A stretch of DNA of 64,000 nucleotides from Xenoacremonium recifei. Lineage: Eukaryota > Ascomycota > Sordariomycetes > Hypocreales > Nectriaceae. The notes under the pieces were generated by a model that had not been told where the DNA came from, ran no database searches, and saw only the letters and a list, made by a program, of their open reading frames with translations. This document shows, piece after piece, positions 1 through 14,821 of the stretch (its first letter is position 1; the number at the start of each line of letters is the position of its first letter). The position numbers were made by a program, and so were the translations under genes. The stretch lies in contig WOFQ01000046.1 in assembly GCA_012184525.1 (NCBI GenBank), positions 124,001 to 188,000 on the forward strand, given 5' to 3'.

Positions 1-618
1 AAAGACTGGATCTGAGGCGGGTTTGGGAACAGCCCAACACTGTTCGAATGCTCCTCCTCGCTGGATAAAGTCCCATTCTCCACCACAATATGCTCCTAAC
101 ATAGTGTAACCAGATAACTCTATGTGCTCTAAAGCCTTCCTGACATCCTTCGCGCTGATTCCATGCGCCTTTCCTGGTGACAGGAGCCCGAACTCGGCTT
201 TGGGAAACGTATCATGAGTCTTGTGCGCAACACCGGCAGGAATGACAAAGACATCTCCAGCCTTCGCTTGCAACTCAACGCCGCCATTTTCGAAACCAGA
301 CCCGTATGTACTTTCATCGAGGTCATCAGTGGTATCGGCCACTCCAAACCTGATTGTCGCAGTCCCCGACAGCACAGCCATGCACTCATGGGCCTGTGAA
401 TGATAATGGGACTGTTGAGTCGATGGGTATCGGAAAATCCACTCAACTCTCCATCCATTCTTAGTGAAAAGCTCCCAGACTTCGACTGGGTCGCAGCTTG
501 TGCTGTCTCCTTTCAGACTTATCGCATTTTTGTAGTGAAGAAGCGGGCGTGGAGAGTTGGGAACCAACTCAGTTGGAAAGAGATGGTATTTCTCGACCTC
601 AACCATGATGCTATTCAT
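1..618 (-). CDS. YjlB-like cupin protein, 3' end cut off by the window edge
   Basis: Single open frame of 206 codons running leftwards off the window, so the C-terminus is missing. ATG at 618 is the first in frame after an upstream stop; a second ATG four codons in (606) is equally possible. The protein has a cupin core: HYHSQAHE near residues 75-82, then an acidic loop, then AGDVFVIPAGVAHKT near residue 125, which supply the two histidine-rich metal-binding motifs of the fold. A WDFIQRGG segment and a Cys-containing loop follow. The order resembles bacterial YjlB-type single-domain cupins, whose substrate is unknown. There is no signal peptide, so it is probably cytosolic. The nearest neighbour, an SDR on the other strand, gives no functional hint. 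The family call is fairly safe; the function is unknown. Confidence 0.8.
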   Translation of the reverse strand, partial: MNSIMVEVEKYHLFPTELVPNSPRPLLHYKNAISLKGDSTSCDPVEVWELFTKNGWRVEWIFRYPSTQQSHYHSQAHECMAVLSGTATIRFGVADTTDDLDESTYGSGFENGGVELQAKAGDVFVIPAGVAHKTHDTFPKAEFGLLSPGKAHGISAKDVRKALEHIELSGYTMLGAYCGGEWDFIQRGGAFEQCWAVPKPASDPVF

Positions 619-1990
619 TACAAGTGGAAGATGCGCATGTTGCGGGGAAGATCATGAGCAGATTCGAATAAAGTCTGGAGGAGTTCAAACAGCATGTCAA
701 TATAGCCTGTCATCGGCAACTAAGTCCGGTAACGGGATTCGTATCCGGTTCCCATAGGTGCACCAGTTTCCCCGCCTTTCTTATCGATTTGAACTTTGTG
801 CGGGATGCGGGAAACTTATCCCGAATGTACTCCGTACTAAGTAGGCGTTTCTTAGTTGGGTTCTGACAAGCGATGAATTTGCTGGAAGGGCGTCATCCGT
901 CTTCATTCTTCGATAAAAAAAAAGCCATCCTGTCTTTTGGCATAAAAATCAGTGTATAAATGCCTGCTAAGTATTTTAAACCTATATAGGCAATTGAATG
1001 TCATGAAACTGCGACTGGATCCTAGCGAGCGGTTACGCGGAGTTTTGGATGTTGAGAGAGCGATTTTATGATCTTCAGTCGCTGCTGTTCACCTATAGAA
1101 GTTTTCCTTTAATATTCAAATCAAGCCTTAAAATACTCTGTCCTATCTTGCGCAAAGCCAAGTCGCAGAAGTGACTGATCACAGGACACGCCCCGTCTTG
1201 CACACCGAATCTTTTATCTGTAGATAATCCGGGAAGAGGTTGAGGCGATGCGTTTAGTATTCAGTGACTATGGAGATGTGTATCAACGTTCTAGAACATT
1301 GAATCATATAAAGACGACGCTAACAGTAGCCGCAACCAATGTGCATCTTTAAACCCCTTATCAGTACTTTCATGAAAGGGAAGGGGGGAGTGGAAGCGAG
1401 CTCGCTCCCGACTAGCACGAACACGGAGCTATTCCGCGCAAGGAAACCGCACTCATTAGAATCTTGAATCCTCAAATGGCTGCTTTGGGACTTTTGTCCC
1501 TGCTAGGGCTGATCCTGTCTGTAAAGATATCGCAGGTCGGGCTATGGCTCCCCGCCTGCGTGACGCCGTCCCTCCTTCGCTTCGGGTACCTCTTATTCGT
1601 TGATTCATTAAATCCAGGCCAAGAAAACAATAACTCTCGGTTAGGGATCTCGAATTGGGCGATCTGATGAGCTGTCATAGACCCACTAGAGGACAATCAT
1701 ACCGATTGGGCGAATCAACTCGTTTTTGTCAGGGATGGCCAGAGCTGAATCACTGTCTTACTCCAGCCGCTGGCCTCAACGAGGTTAGATCTCTGTATCT
1801 AACTAGGCTGAATACTGAGGTGCCGCATTACGTGACACGGGACGGCAATTCCTGGAGCACTATTTATGAGCTGGACTGCCACAGGAAATTTGGTCAAAGT
1901 ACTCCGTAGAGTCTAGTTGTTTCTCTGTTTCGCGCTGTAGTCGCTGTGTTTCTTTCGTCCTCGACTAGTCCACCAAGGACGCCCGCCGCT
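619..1990. other. Divergent intergenic region
   Basis: 1.37 kb between the cupin gene and the SDR, holding the promoters of both. Only short frames without recognisable protein features are present on either strand. A purine run (about 1374-1392) and an A-run near 917 are the only compositional oddities. Confidence 0.6.
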
Positions 1991-3042
1991 ATGGACCCTA
2001 AATATTTGGCCCAAATGGGCTCGGCCGGTATTTCCAAGGGTCTGGAAGCCTTTCGGTCTCTATTTGACAGCATCTTTTCGCACCTGGACTCGTGGGTCCC
2101 GAGGAAAGCTTCCCAGGTCATTTTTGCGCTGGGGGCGCTTTATGGTGTGCGACGGTTCATCAACCGGAGAGCTTCGTTAGCCTCTAGGTCATCCTGGAAT
2201 TGGGACAAAGAAATTATCCTCATAACCGGCGGCAGCGGTGGCATAGGATCGCGCATGATCACGAAATTCGCAGAAAGACAGACCACTGTAGTGTCCATCG
2301 ACATCAAGCCACCACAACAGGCGCTACCGGCAAATGTGCATTTCTACCAAGCCGATGTTACTTCTCCCGACGAGCTTCACGAAACTGTTGAGCGAATCCA
2401 GCTCGAAGTAGGAAACCCTACTGTTCTCATCAATAATGCCGGCCTCGCTTTGGGTAAAGACCTTTTGAACTGCACTACAGACGAGATCAAGAGGATGATT
2501 AACGTCAATCTACTGGCACACTTCTGGCTTGTTCGGGAATTTCTGCCCTCGATGATCAAGAACAATCACGGGCATGTCGTGTCTGTGGCCAGTGTTGCAA
2601 GCTTCATAACTATTGCCAGCAACATCGATTATAGCTGCGCGAAGGCAGGGTTGCTCTCTTTCCACGAAGGTCTTGCTCAGGAGCTCAAGCATCGTTACAA
2701 TGCTGCAAAGGTTCTCACGAGGTAAGTTCTGGAGCCTTGAGCCTCCTAGCGGACTTTCATATGATCACCGCATCTGACCTTCTTAACAGCATCGTTTTCC
2801 CGTATTGGGTTCGTACACCATTGATCAAAAATCTCACCGCTCACCCAACATTTCACGATCCCCTTCTGGAGCCAGAAGAAGCCGCAGATGCTATTGTGGA
2901 TCATGTTCTCAAGTGTGAAGGCGGCCAACTGTTTCTTCCAGGTTATGGAGGACTCCTTGCAGGAATCAGAGGTTTTCCAATGTGGCTCCAGGAGCACATA
3001 CGTGATTCCAAGGCCGGGGTTCTTCGAGAGACTACTTTTTGA
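1991..3042 (+). CDS. Membrane-type short-chain dehydrogenase/reductase (SDR)
   Basis: Two exons, 1991-2721 and 2790-3042, with a 68-bp intron (GTAAGT...CAG); 327 aa. The N-terminus has a hydrophobic stretch (VIFALGALYG near residue 42) followed by RR/RRA, suggesting an ER or lipid-droplet anchor. The Rossmann core has the NAD(P) motif TGGSGGIG, a D-x-D-type loop after beta-2 (SIDIKPP), NNAG, and the catalytic YSCAK with the upstream serine in VASVAS. After splicing the C-terminus reads TSIVFPYWVRTPL, the expected SDR strand beta-7. The layout resembles the RDH/17-beta-HSD11 group (SDR16C-like), which acts on retinoids, sterols or other lipids; the real substrate cannot be read from sequence. 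I chose the ATG at 1991 because the frame extends upstream only through a GTG. Confidence 0.9.
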
Positions 3043-3425
3043 GGTTCTGGACCACGAGAGTCACTACTGTGGAATAAGATGCATCTCCTCGACTATTGAG
3101 CGACACGCCAGTCTTAATTCTTAAAGGAGATTCTATTCGATAATATTACGGCTCATCTTTGCAACCATCATTTTATCGTCGGTTCTTCCAACCTCTTCGG
3201 TTTTTGTCACGCCTGGCGCGGCAATATGTAGCGATGAATAGTGGCAAGCATGGACGTGACATGATCAGAGCTCTTATAATGAATGAATAATTTCAGCCTT
3301 CCATGGAAATAACTGTTTTTAATGAGCTGTAAAAACGCCGCGATCCAATTCCATTCCCGCCGATACAAGCTTCGTCACATACTTCGTGCCGTATTGGCCT
3401 CCTGTTATGCTAACTCTTCTCTATG
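3043..3425. other. Convergent intergenic region
   Basis: About 380 bp between two convergent genes, holding their 3' ends. No gene or structured element seen. Confidence 0.6.
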
Positions 3426-4638
3426 TCAGATGGCGAGGGCCATCAGAGATATGAGCAATACCATAGCAACATCTAATCTGTTGGCCGGCGAGTTTGATCC
3501 CGTTTGCTTAGAACCTCCAGCGGTCTCGGTACCCGACGCCGAGCCTGACGAACCAGAACTTCCAGTGCCAGAGCTTCCTCCCGAGGTGCTGCCACTCTCT
3601 TGGCTGCCACCAGCGGAGTTTGTAGACGATGCACCACCAGAGATCTTTGTGCTACTTTCTCCCGCGAGATTAACACTTCGAACACTCATCGAAACAGGTT
3701 GGTCGCCGCATTGTTGTGTCATCTCAATCTTGGGCTTATCGAAGGCTTGCAAGGCATTGCTGGTCAACTCGAGGGCCTTGCCGTTTGAGTCGGAAACAGT
3801 TTTGTCATAAACCGTCACGCCATCCAAAGCCATCTTGAGCGAGCAGGCTGTGGAGGAATCTCGTCTTCTCAAGCCCCTTCGTCTTTTTGCATTTCCGGAA
3901 TCGCCAACTACCACACTGGCCACAATCACGACTTTCTCTCCAGAGGCAAGACCCTCAGGCTTCGTAGCATCAACACTGAAAGAGGCTTGCCCGTTGGCTG
4001 GGGCTGTCAGAACGCTGGTAGCAAACCGGGTCAGTATATTTGTATGAAAGTGTGATCGCAAGGACTTACATAGCAGTTTGGCCATCGACCTCTTCAATCT
4101 GAGCATTCTCGCCGACGGTGGCATCTTTCAAGTCCACAGGAGCAACTGCTGCGGTGCTGGTTGCTGAGGTGCTGGTTACTGAGGTGGTGGCTGCTGACGT
4201 CTCGATGGTTCCGGCTGATGTGCCAGTAGCGTGCTCCTCCGCTGTCGTAGTGCCCTCCAGAATTTCCGTTGATCCTACAGAAGCAGTGAACGTCGGTTGG
4301 GTTGATTCGGCCTCGGTTGCAGTCTCTTCCGGTGCTTCGGTAGTAAAGGCTGTGTTCTCCAGGGACGCGGATGTGAACCTTCCTGTAGCGACCTCAGTGT
4401 CTGTTGCTGGCTCCTCGGAAACTGTCACAGGTGAGCTGAAGTCCTCGTTTTCGGTAGTTTCTGGCTCCGCCTCACTCTCGACGGCCGTGGATTCTGGTGG
4501 CGGTTGGGAAAACACAGAGGACTCCTCCGGCGCGGCTGTGGATGGTGGTCCCATTCCTTGCGTAGGCGTGAGGGGATCGGGGATGGCGATGCCGCTGTGG
4601 ACAGCGAAGCCCAAGATGAGGCCCCAAATGAGACGCAT
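3426..4638 (-). CDS. Secreted Ser/Thr-rich protein, probably GPI-anchored
   Basis: Two exons on the minus strand, 4638-4070 and 4014-3426, with a 55-bp intron; 385 aa. A signal peptide is clear (MRLIWGLILGFAVHSGIAIP). Residues about 20-180 are a low-complexity Thr/Ser/Glu mucin-like stretch. A compact domain follows with two cysteines (TACSLKMALDGVTVYDK ... TQQCGDQPVSM), then a Gly/Ser-rich spacer and a hydrophobic C-terminal tail (VAMVLLISLMALAI) after a small-residue site, the pattern of a GPI signal. Just before the Cys domain lies a strongly basic KRRRGLRRRD, a likely Kex2-type processing site. It is probably a cell-wall or surface protein; I do not recognise the folded domain. The alternating Thr/Ala codons leave a long shadow frame on the plus strand. 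Confidence 0.85.
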
Positions 4639-5793
4639 GGTGGATGATTGAGGAAAATAATCTGTTTTTCTTAGGTTCAAATTGTTCAAGACTTAGAAGA
4701 AGCCTTGCTGAGCCTGAGAAAAGAGACACATTCAGCGTTCGAGACCTGGCGAGCTTTTAAGCATAATCCTCCCATCCCCCCCCGCCTGGACTTCCCGTGT
4801 GATGCATTTGTGGCTGCTTCTTGCTAAGGCGAAGCAGGCATTACTGGGGGCTATGCTTGTTCCAGGCCGAAGTAAGCTGGGACCTTTCCGGTTCGACGAC
4901 AGCCGAACCACGGGTTGGAGGGCTGCCGTCTCTTGGCAGTACGGTGCAGTCCAAAGACAGACCGGTCCAGATGGAATGCTAAGCCCTGATCTCTGCCCAA
5001 GTGCACTCTTTCGGCTCAGGCGTGGACGGGCTATTTTAGTCACCGGCAAGCTTATTGAGTTAAAATGAGCCACAGGCCTTGGCAGCTCTCGTTCGGTTGG
5101 CCATGGCTAATTCTCAGTTGTTTCAGCAGTGCTTGATGCCAACGGCGACGCATGCGTCACCAGCTTCGTTGTACCATCCACCAGGATGAAGCATGCCAAA
5201 CTCTCATCGTCCATGTGTCAGACCTACAGATATCCTACATACGAAGAAGGCTACCAGTGCGTTCCAAGCCAGCTATTTGCAAGCCCCCATGACGTGTCCC
5301 AGTCAGCAGGGAGGCTTGTTCCAGCCACCCAAGCCGCCGGCGGGCTGATTCGACGCTGTCTCAAGCCATAGCGCAACGCCTCAGTCGATAGGCGGTCCAG
5401 CGTCGCAATGGCACTGGACGATGTCCCTCAGCTGAACATTCAGCTGCAGGAAGCTAAGTTAGCGCCAAACCAAATGAATGCCAGGCTGAAAGGTGTGCGC
5501 TAGAGCGACATGCTGTCTTGCTGCTTTCCCCTTCCCCGAAACTTTTGCAAAGAAAGCTCAGTGGGCTTTCCAGTGATTCAGAGTTTCCCCCAAATTTACA
5601 GTGACCAGAATAGCAGCCTCGCCACTGAAGCTGTACGGCTTTTCCTTAGCTTCGCGTTCCCAAACTTTTGTAGGTACGCAGGAGAAACAAGGCCAAACAA
5701 TCGTGAAAGTAGAACTTGAGGCTTCCCAGAAGCCTTGGATTGCCAGGATGTATAGAGCAGGGATTCCTCCCGGGGCGGTGAGGATTTGAGACA
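4639..5793. other. Intergenic region
   Basis: 1.15 kb upstream of the wall-type protein gene and downstream of the transcription factor gene. Frames here are short with no protein signature. A run of nine Cs with one interruption lies at about 4776-4787. Confidence 0.55.
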
Positions 5794-8056
5794 TTAACCG
5801 ATCCTATACAATTTTTTGATGTAACTGTCGGCTTCGTGGATGATCCATAAGCTGTACTCGACGCTCGGAGAGTCAGAACCGATCAACAACCGCTGCCAAC
5901 TAGTGAAGAGCTGCTTGAGATGTTGGCCAAGCCGTAGCACGTCGGGTTCTATCAGGTCTCGTAGGACAGGGAGTCTGCAAGCGCTCAATACGATCAGCAT
6001 GGCGCCAGCCATTCTGCCGCAGCACAATTGTCAGTTTCAGCCTCACATTAAACTTAAGCCTTCGTGACGGGGGACTGACGACAGAGAGCATATCCAAGTA
6101 TCAATAAGCACAGTATGCCCAAAGCTCCTCAGATTTAACACGTGCATAATGCAAGCATCCAAGCAGGCCTTGCAATTCCCCAGAATATCTCCAGAGAGGG
6201 TGTGAAGGTCTGAAGGGGAATGGTCGACGGGATTCCCGTTCAGAACCCACATAAGATACGGCCTGTATATCACAGCCTGGCAAGTCAAGTAACGCTGTCT
6301 TAGGAATCCTCCAGCTTCGGTGGCTGTAGATGCCGTATCAAGCCTGAAGGCAAATGCGGCGGGCAACACATCTCGCCACTCATCGAGCTGGTGTTTGAGT
6401 TCGGCTACAACGCCATGAAAACTGGCTCCGTCTCGAGCTGCGCCAGAATCACGGGCATACAAGAGCTGGTGCACTCGATTCAAGAGACGTCGCATGCTGA
6501 TGCAGGCAAGGAAGTAGAGAGATGACTGTTCCTCTTCGGCGTCTTCAAGGTGTGTATGGTACGCCCCTGGCAACGGTACGGAGGACTCAACCCGAGCGAT
6601 GCCTGAGGGAGGGCAGGCCGACAACTCGGCCATGTAGTCGCTGGCAACGCGTCAGGAACAGGGGATTACATCTTGGACTCGAGCGACATACCTCTCCAGA
6701 ATGTAACATGACCAAAAGATTCTTCTGATGCGCTCTTGGTCCTCTACGCTGTCATCCCTGTGGGGGTAGGCCAACAGGAGTAGGCATTTGGCGGCGGTCG
6801 CATTGAGATACTCCCATGCTTGAAGCGGCCGAACAAGAAACGCGAAGTAAAGCCTGGATTACAAATCCTCTTGTTAGTTGAACTTCTCCTACCAATTTAT
6901 AGCTTTCTGTCACTCACGCGATAAAAAATAGACATTGCGTTGCCTCCGAGTTCAGATGAAGATGTGCCAGGTGTGCTTTCGCCAGCGCACCTTCAAAATA
7001 GGCCATCCCCATCCTCCGCATTCGCAGTCGCCTTTGGCGCTCTCTGTCGCTTATGAAACTCTCTTTCCTAAGTCCGGATGTCACCATGCTGGCGCATCCA
7101 AGGGCCACTGCAACCAGAGCTAGACAAGAACCGAGACTGTCCTCATCATATGTGCCGCATTCCACCATCGTACAGATTCGCTGGAGCTGGCGCTGGGACA
7201 TGGTTGGATACCAAAAATTGACGCAATGGCTAAATGACTTGATCACGGCATCGAGCTCATCGGATGATAACTCCGGATAGTCGCGATTAGGTCTGATTCC
7301 TAAGGGCGTGCGCGACTGCTCCTGCCGGAAGATAGACGTTGAATTCGACCGTAGAGACGGAAATTCTTCGAAGTGTGGCCATTGAAGTATAGCTTCCGTA
7401 GTCGACGTGTGCATAGAGTCTAAAACAGCATTGTCGAAGATGCTAGCTTCCCCGCGTCGGACCTCGCTTGAAGGTGTTTGAACCAAGGGGTTATTGGGTG
7501 CAAAGAACTCCCCTTCTTGATGAGGAGAGACCGACGTCGATCCGGGGTAGGTGATGCTTGATGCTATCATCCGAGATTCGGACGACTAAGGCTTCTGTCA
7601 GTGATCTACCGCAAACGAAATAATATTCTGTAGAGACTGACCATGCTTGCTGTCAATTCCTTCAATGATCTCTCGACGCGAAGAACGCCCTCCAAGATGA
7701 GATCACTCTTGCCTCGGCTTAATTTGCCGGGTGTCTCTCAGCAAGCCACATCCCAAAGTGAGGTCCAGATAAGACTCACGAGTTTGCTTCGCTGCCGTAA
7801 GTGCAATCCACTCCCGATGCTGCGCAGGTAGCGCACGGCTGATCGCCATTGCATCTCGTGGGCAAGTCAGTCTGAGAAACGCCGAAGGCTCATCACGGGC
7901 CAACTAACCTGATCTTGCGAGCACGGCACACATCACACTACCGGGCGTTAGATTGGGCGATCGCATTGAAAACTTAGACAGTCTTGAGACCCTTACCGCA
8001 TGTGACGTGCGAAGTCTTTTCCGCGTCGGTTCGCCCGACTCATTGTTCGATTCCAT
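5794..8056 (-). CDS. Zn2Cys6 transcription factor beside the beta-galactoside cluster
   Basis: Eight exons on the minus strand: 8056-7997, 7937-7909, 7854-7780, 7717-7642, 7585-6918, 6853-6692, 6640-6080, 6013-5794; 616 aa, all junctions in phase. The N-terminus is basic (TRKRLRTSHA), followed by a canonical zinc cluster, CDVCRARKIRC - NGDQPCATC - AASGVDC, split by two introns so that one exon is only 29 nt. A linker (RGKSDLILEGVLRVERSLKEL) gives a short coiled coil for dimerisation. The rest is a fungal_trans-type regulatory domain, including RIRRIFWSCYILESD and a ligand-binding-like helical C-terminus. The acceptor of the third intron is a weaker TAAG; an alternative AAGAG acceptor would remove three residues (RGK). 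It sits 680 bp from the permease gene and is the obvious candidate regulator of the cluster; that role is inferred. Confidence 0.87.
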
Positions 8057-8736
8057 GCCGCGAATTTGGAATGGAGTGCAGAGAAGAATGATGAGCTCGC
8101 CGCCCCGAGGCGGTCCGAGAACGCGGGGTTCGGCCTATATAGAGCGAGAGCTAGCAGGGGGGGTTCTGTGGTTGGGGCGCATCTCGCAAGAAGCATCGGG
8201 AGAGAATAGCGACATACCAAGCCCCAGTGTAGATCACCAGACCTGAGAACAAAGTGATGGTTTTATTTTGCTAGATCACCGGACCAACAAAAACTACCAA
8301 TATCCAAAGTCAACATCATTTCGAAAATAGAGCTTTCCTGCCCTGCTGCTTACCCTGGAGTGGCGTGTGTTGGGACGGATCTCAAACTTAAGACCACGAG
8401 ATTATTTTGGGGCCCAGAACATTTAAGATTTGCCCTCGAGCGATACGATTTGATACCACATTGAATGGATCTCTTAATTTGTTACGTGGGGTTTTTTTTC
8501 GTGCGAGAACATGAATAAAATTTAGTGTGCGGTCAACCAGCTTCCAGACTGTCTAATTGTTCATCGTATCCATGTGGACAGGAGTAGCGCCAAAATTGGA
8601 ATCGTATCGGCAAAAAGATCAGGGCATGATTGTTTCCATTCTACATTTCTGTCAAAGCTACTAATGCTTCTCAACGAGCTAGAACAACAACAATAAGGGT
8701 TTCATGTGCCATCCAACTCAACTAACCGCCAATCAG
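8057..8736. promoter_or_regulatory. Promoter side of the Zn2Cys6 gene
   Basis: 680 bp holding the 5' flank of the regulator and the 3' end of the permease gene. No additional coding region. The region around 8480-8530 is AT-rich. Confidence 0.5.
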
Positions 8737-10468
8737 CTACTCCAATGTGGTGCCTACTGTCTTTTCAACATCCCCTACATCGAGAGTATTGAGAACTGTC
8801 TGCGCGCTTCTCTTCTTCAAGCTCATCTTCACAGGATTCGGCGCGCTGAAGACCTCCTCCAATTCCTCAAGTGTACGATCCTTGGTCTCTGGGAAGAAAA
8901 AGTACATGAAGACGGCTTCAAAGAGGTCCCAGCCAACGAAGACCAGATAGAAGTAGTAGCTGATGTGTTTGAAAGCTGGTCCGCTGCTGTACTGAATGAC
9001 GGTCGAGGCGGCAGCACTGGCGAAGTTTCCAACCGCAGTGCCCTTGGCCCTGGTAGATGTCGGGAGGGTCTCGGCGATGTACATGGACTGCAAAGGCGTC
9101 CATCCAAAGGAAAACACAATACCGAAAATGAAGATGAAGGCCACAGTAGTGTTTGCAGCGGAATGGTTATTGGGGTTATCCAGAGACAGCTTGCTGGTTC
9201 CCGTGATGACAGCAAAGCAGCAGGAGCAGAAAACAATAGAGTAGAGTAAAAGAGGTCGACGTCCAATGACATCAGTCATTCGGGCTCCGAGAATAGCTCC
9301 AAAGAAACACAGGACGGGATTGATGCCGTTCAAGGCCAGGACCTTGTGCTCTTGGGTAATACCAGCATTCTCCAGCATAGCGGGAAGATAGTAGGAGCTC
9401 AGACTGTTGCCACTGATTTGACCGAAGCAAGCCATGCCAATCACACAGATGAGTCGTCTGCGAGCGCTGTGAGTGCTAATCAACTCTTTGTAGTCCCAGA
9501 ACCTCTTGTCAGAAGCCTCTGCGGAGATTTGAGACATCATCTCCTTCAATTGCAACTGCACAATGGGATGCCGCTCATCTCCTTCTCCGTGATATGTAGC
9601 GAGAACCTTAGCAGCATCGTTGTACCGGTCTTGCGCCATAAGCCAACGGGGAGACTCTGGGAGCCAGAAGACGCCCAAGACCACGATTCCAGACGTGATC
9701 ATCTGACACCAGATTGGAATGCGCCATGACTCGCTGGAGTTGATGTACGCGCATCCGTAGACAACCCAGCTGGCGATGATGCTGCCGATGTACCAAGTGC
9801 AGTTGTAGAGGCCAGTCAACGTGCCTCGCCAGCTTGGGTGTGCCATCTCACTGACATAGCAGGGCGCAGAGACACAGCAGAAACTGACACCGAAACCGAG
9901 GACGAATCGCCCAGCAAGGAATTGTCCATGGTATGTTGATGGAGCCTGGACGCACGTTCCAATGATGACAATCAGTGCACCAGTAAACATTCCCCAGCGA
10001 CGACCGAAGTAGTCGTTCACTGGTCCCGTAAAGAAGACGGCGGCAACAGACCCGATGTTATACATGGCAAAGACAATGCCGGTGCTAGAATCAGCGACAA
10101 CCCTAGGAGGCGTTAGATGGCGTTGTTCAATATTTTTACGGATGCGAAGGTTGGTGCTCACATGTGAAAGTAATCCTGGTACGACTTCATGCCATTGAGA
10201 CCACCCATAAGGGATCCATCGTAGCCATTCTGGGGGAAAAGAAGAAATTAGCCTTTAATTTCCTTCCGCAGGTTGAAAGAACGAGACATACAAGACAGCC
10301 GCAAAGGTATGCGCAGGCTAGGACCAGGTACAGTCGAAACATTCGGGGAGTCCATGGCGATTGAGCTGTTGTTTCGGCTTCATGAGCCAGCTGGACGGCA
10401 TTGCCAGTATCCGGGTCGATGTCATCGTGATGAGCGGTAGATCCCGCTTTGTCGTTGCTCTGAGCCAT
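8737..10468 (-). CDS. MFS sugar/H+ symporter, lactose-permease-like
   Basis: Three exons, 10468-10292, 10229-10162 and 10102-8737; 536 aa. ATG at 10468 is chosen because the frame upstream opens only with GTG. The hydrophilic N-terminus is followed by twelve predicted membrane spans. Sugar-porter signatures are present: an early [13 protein letters not shown] loop that appears only after splicing, DYFGRRWG (about residue 115), PESPRWL (about 230) in the middle loop, DVIGRRPLL, and the final [15 protein letters not shown] (about 486). In Aspergillus nidulans the lactose permease gene lacpA is divergent from the beta-galactosidase gene bgaD (established knowledge), and Kluyveromyces LAC12/LAC4 has the same arrangement. 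The same pairing here, with a GH2 beta-galactosidase 777 bp away on the other strand, supports a beta-galactoside importer. The exact substrate (lactose, galactosyl-oligosaccharides or another glycoside) is inferred. Confidence 0.88.
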
Positions 10469-14519
<4,051 letters not shown>

Positions 14520-14821
14520 GGTTTATACGGCATCTCGAACAACAAAGTATAGAATGATAGAATATGTTACACTCCAGAATGGCAAATATTTCACAACTCT
14601 TGCTAGAATTATGCATGCATTGCCAGCAAAGTGGATCCACTCCGTCAGTTCTGCTCCGCTTGATTCGCTACGATGGTGCAGACGAGAATCACATCAACGT
14701 GGACAGAGCCCGTACATCATTTGCTGTTGATGCTGATCACCCCACCTTGTGCAAGGAGCTTGGGAGCTGTGTTGGGGCCTAAAGGTTAGGCGGATTCGAT
14801 CGTCTTATCGGAGCGGAGAAG
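14520..14821. promoter_or_regulatory. Spacer between GH2 and GH31 genes
   Basis: 302 bp between two genes on the same strand; 3' end of the GH2 gene and promoter of the GH31 gene. Nothing coding. Confidence 0.5.

Noticed and set aside
4118..4651. 177-codon plus-strand frame opposite the wall-type protein
   Set aside because: Mirror of the Thr/Ala/Glu repeats of the real gene; Val/Ser/Ala-only composition and no domain.
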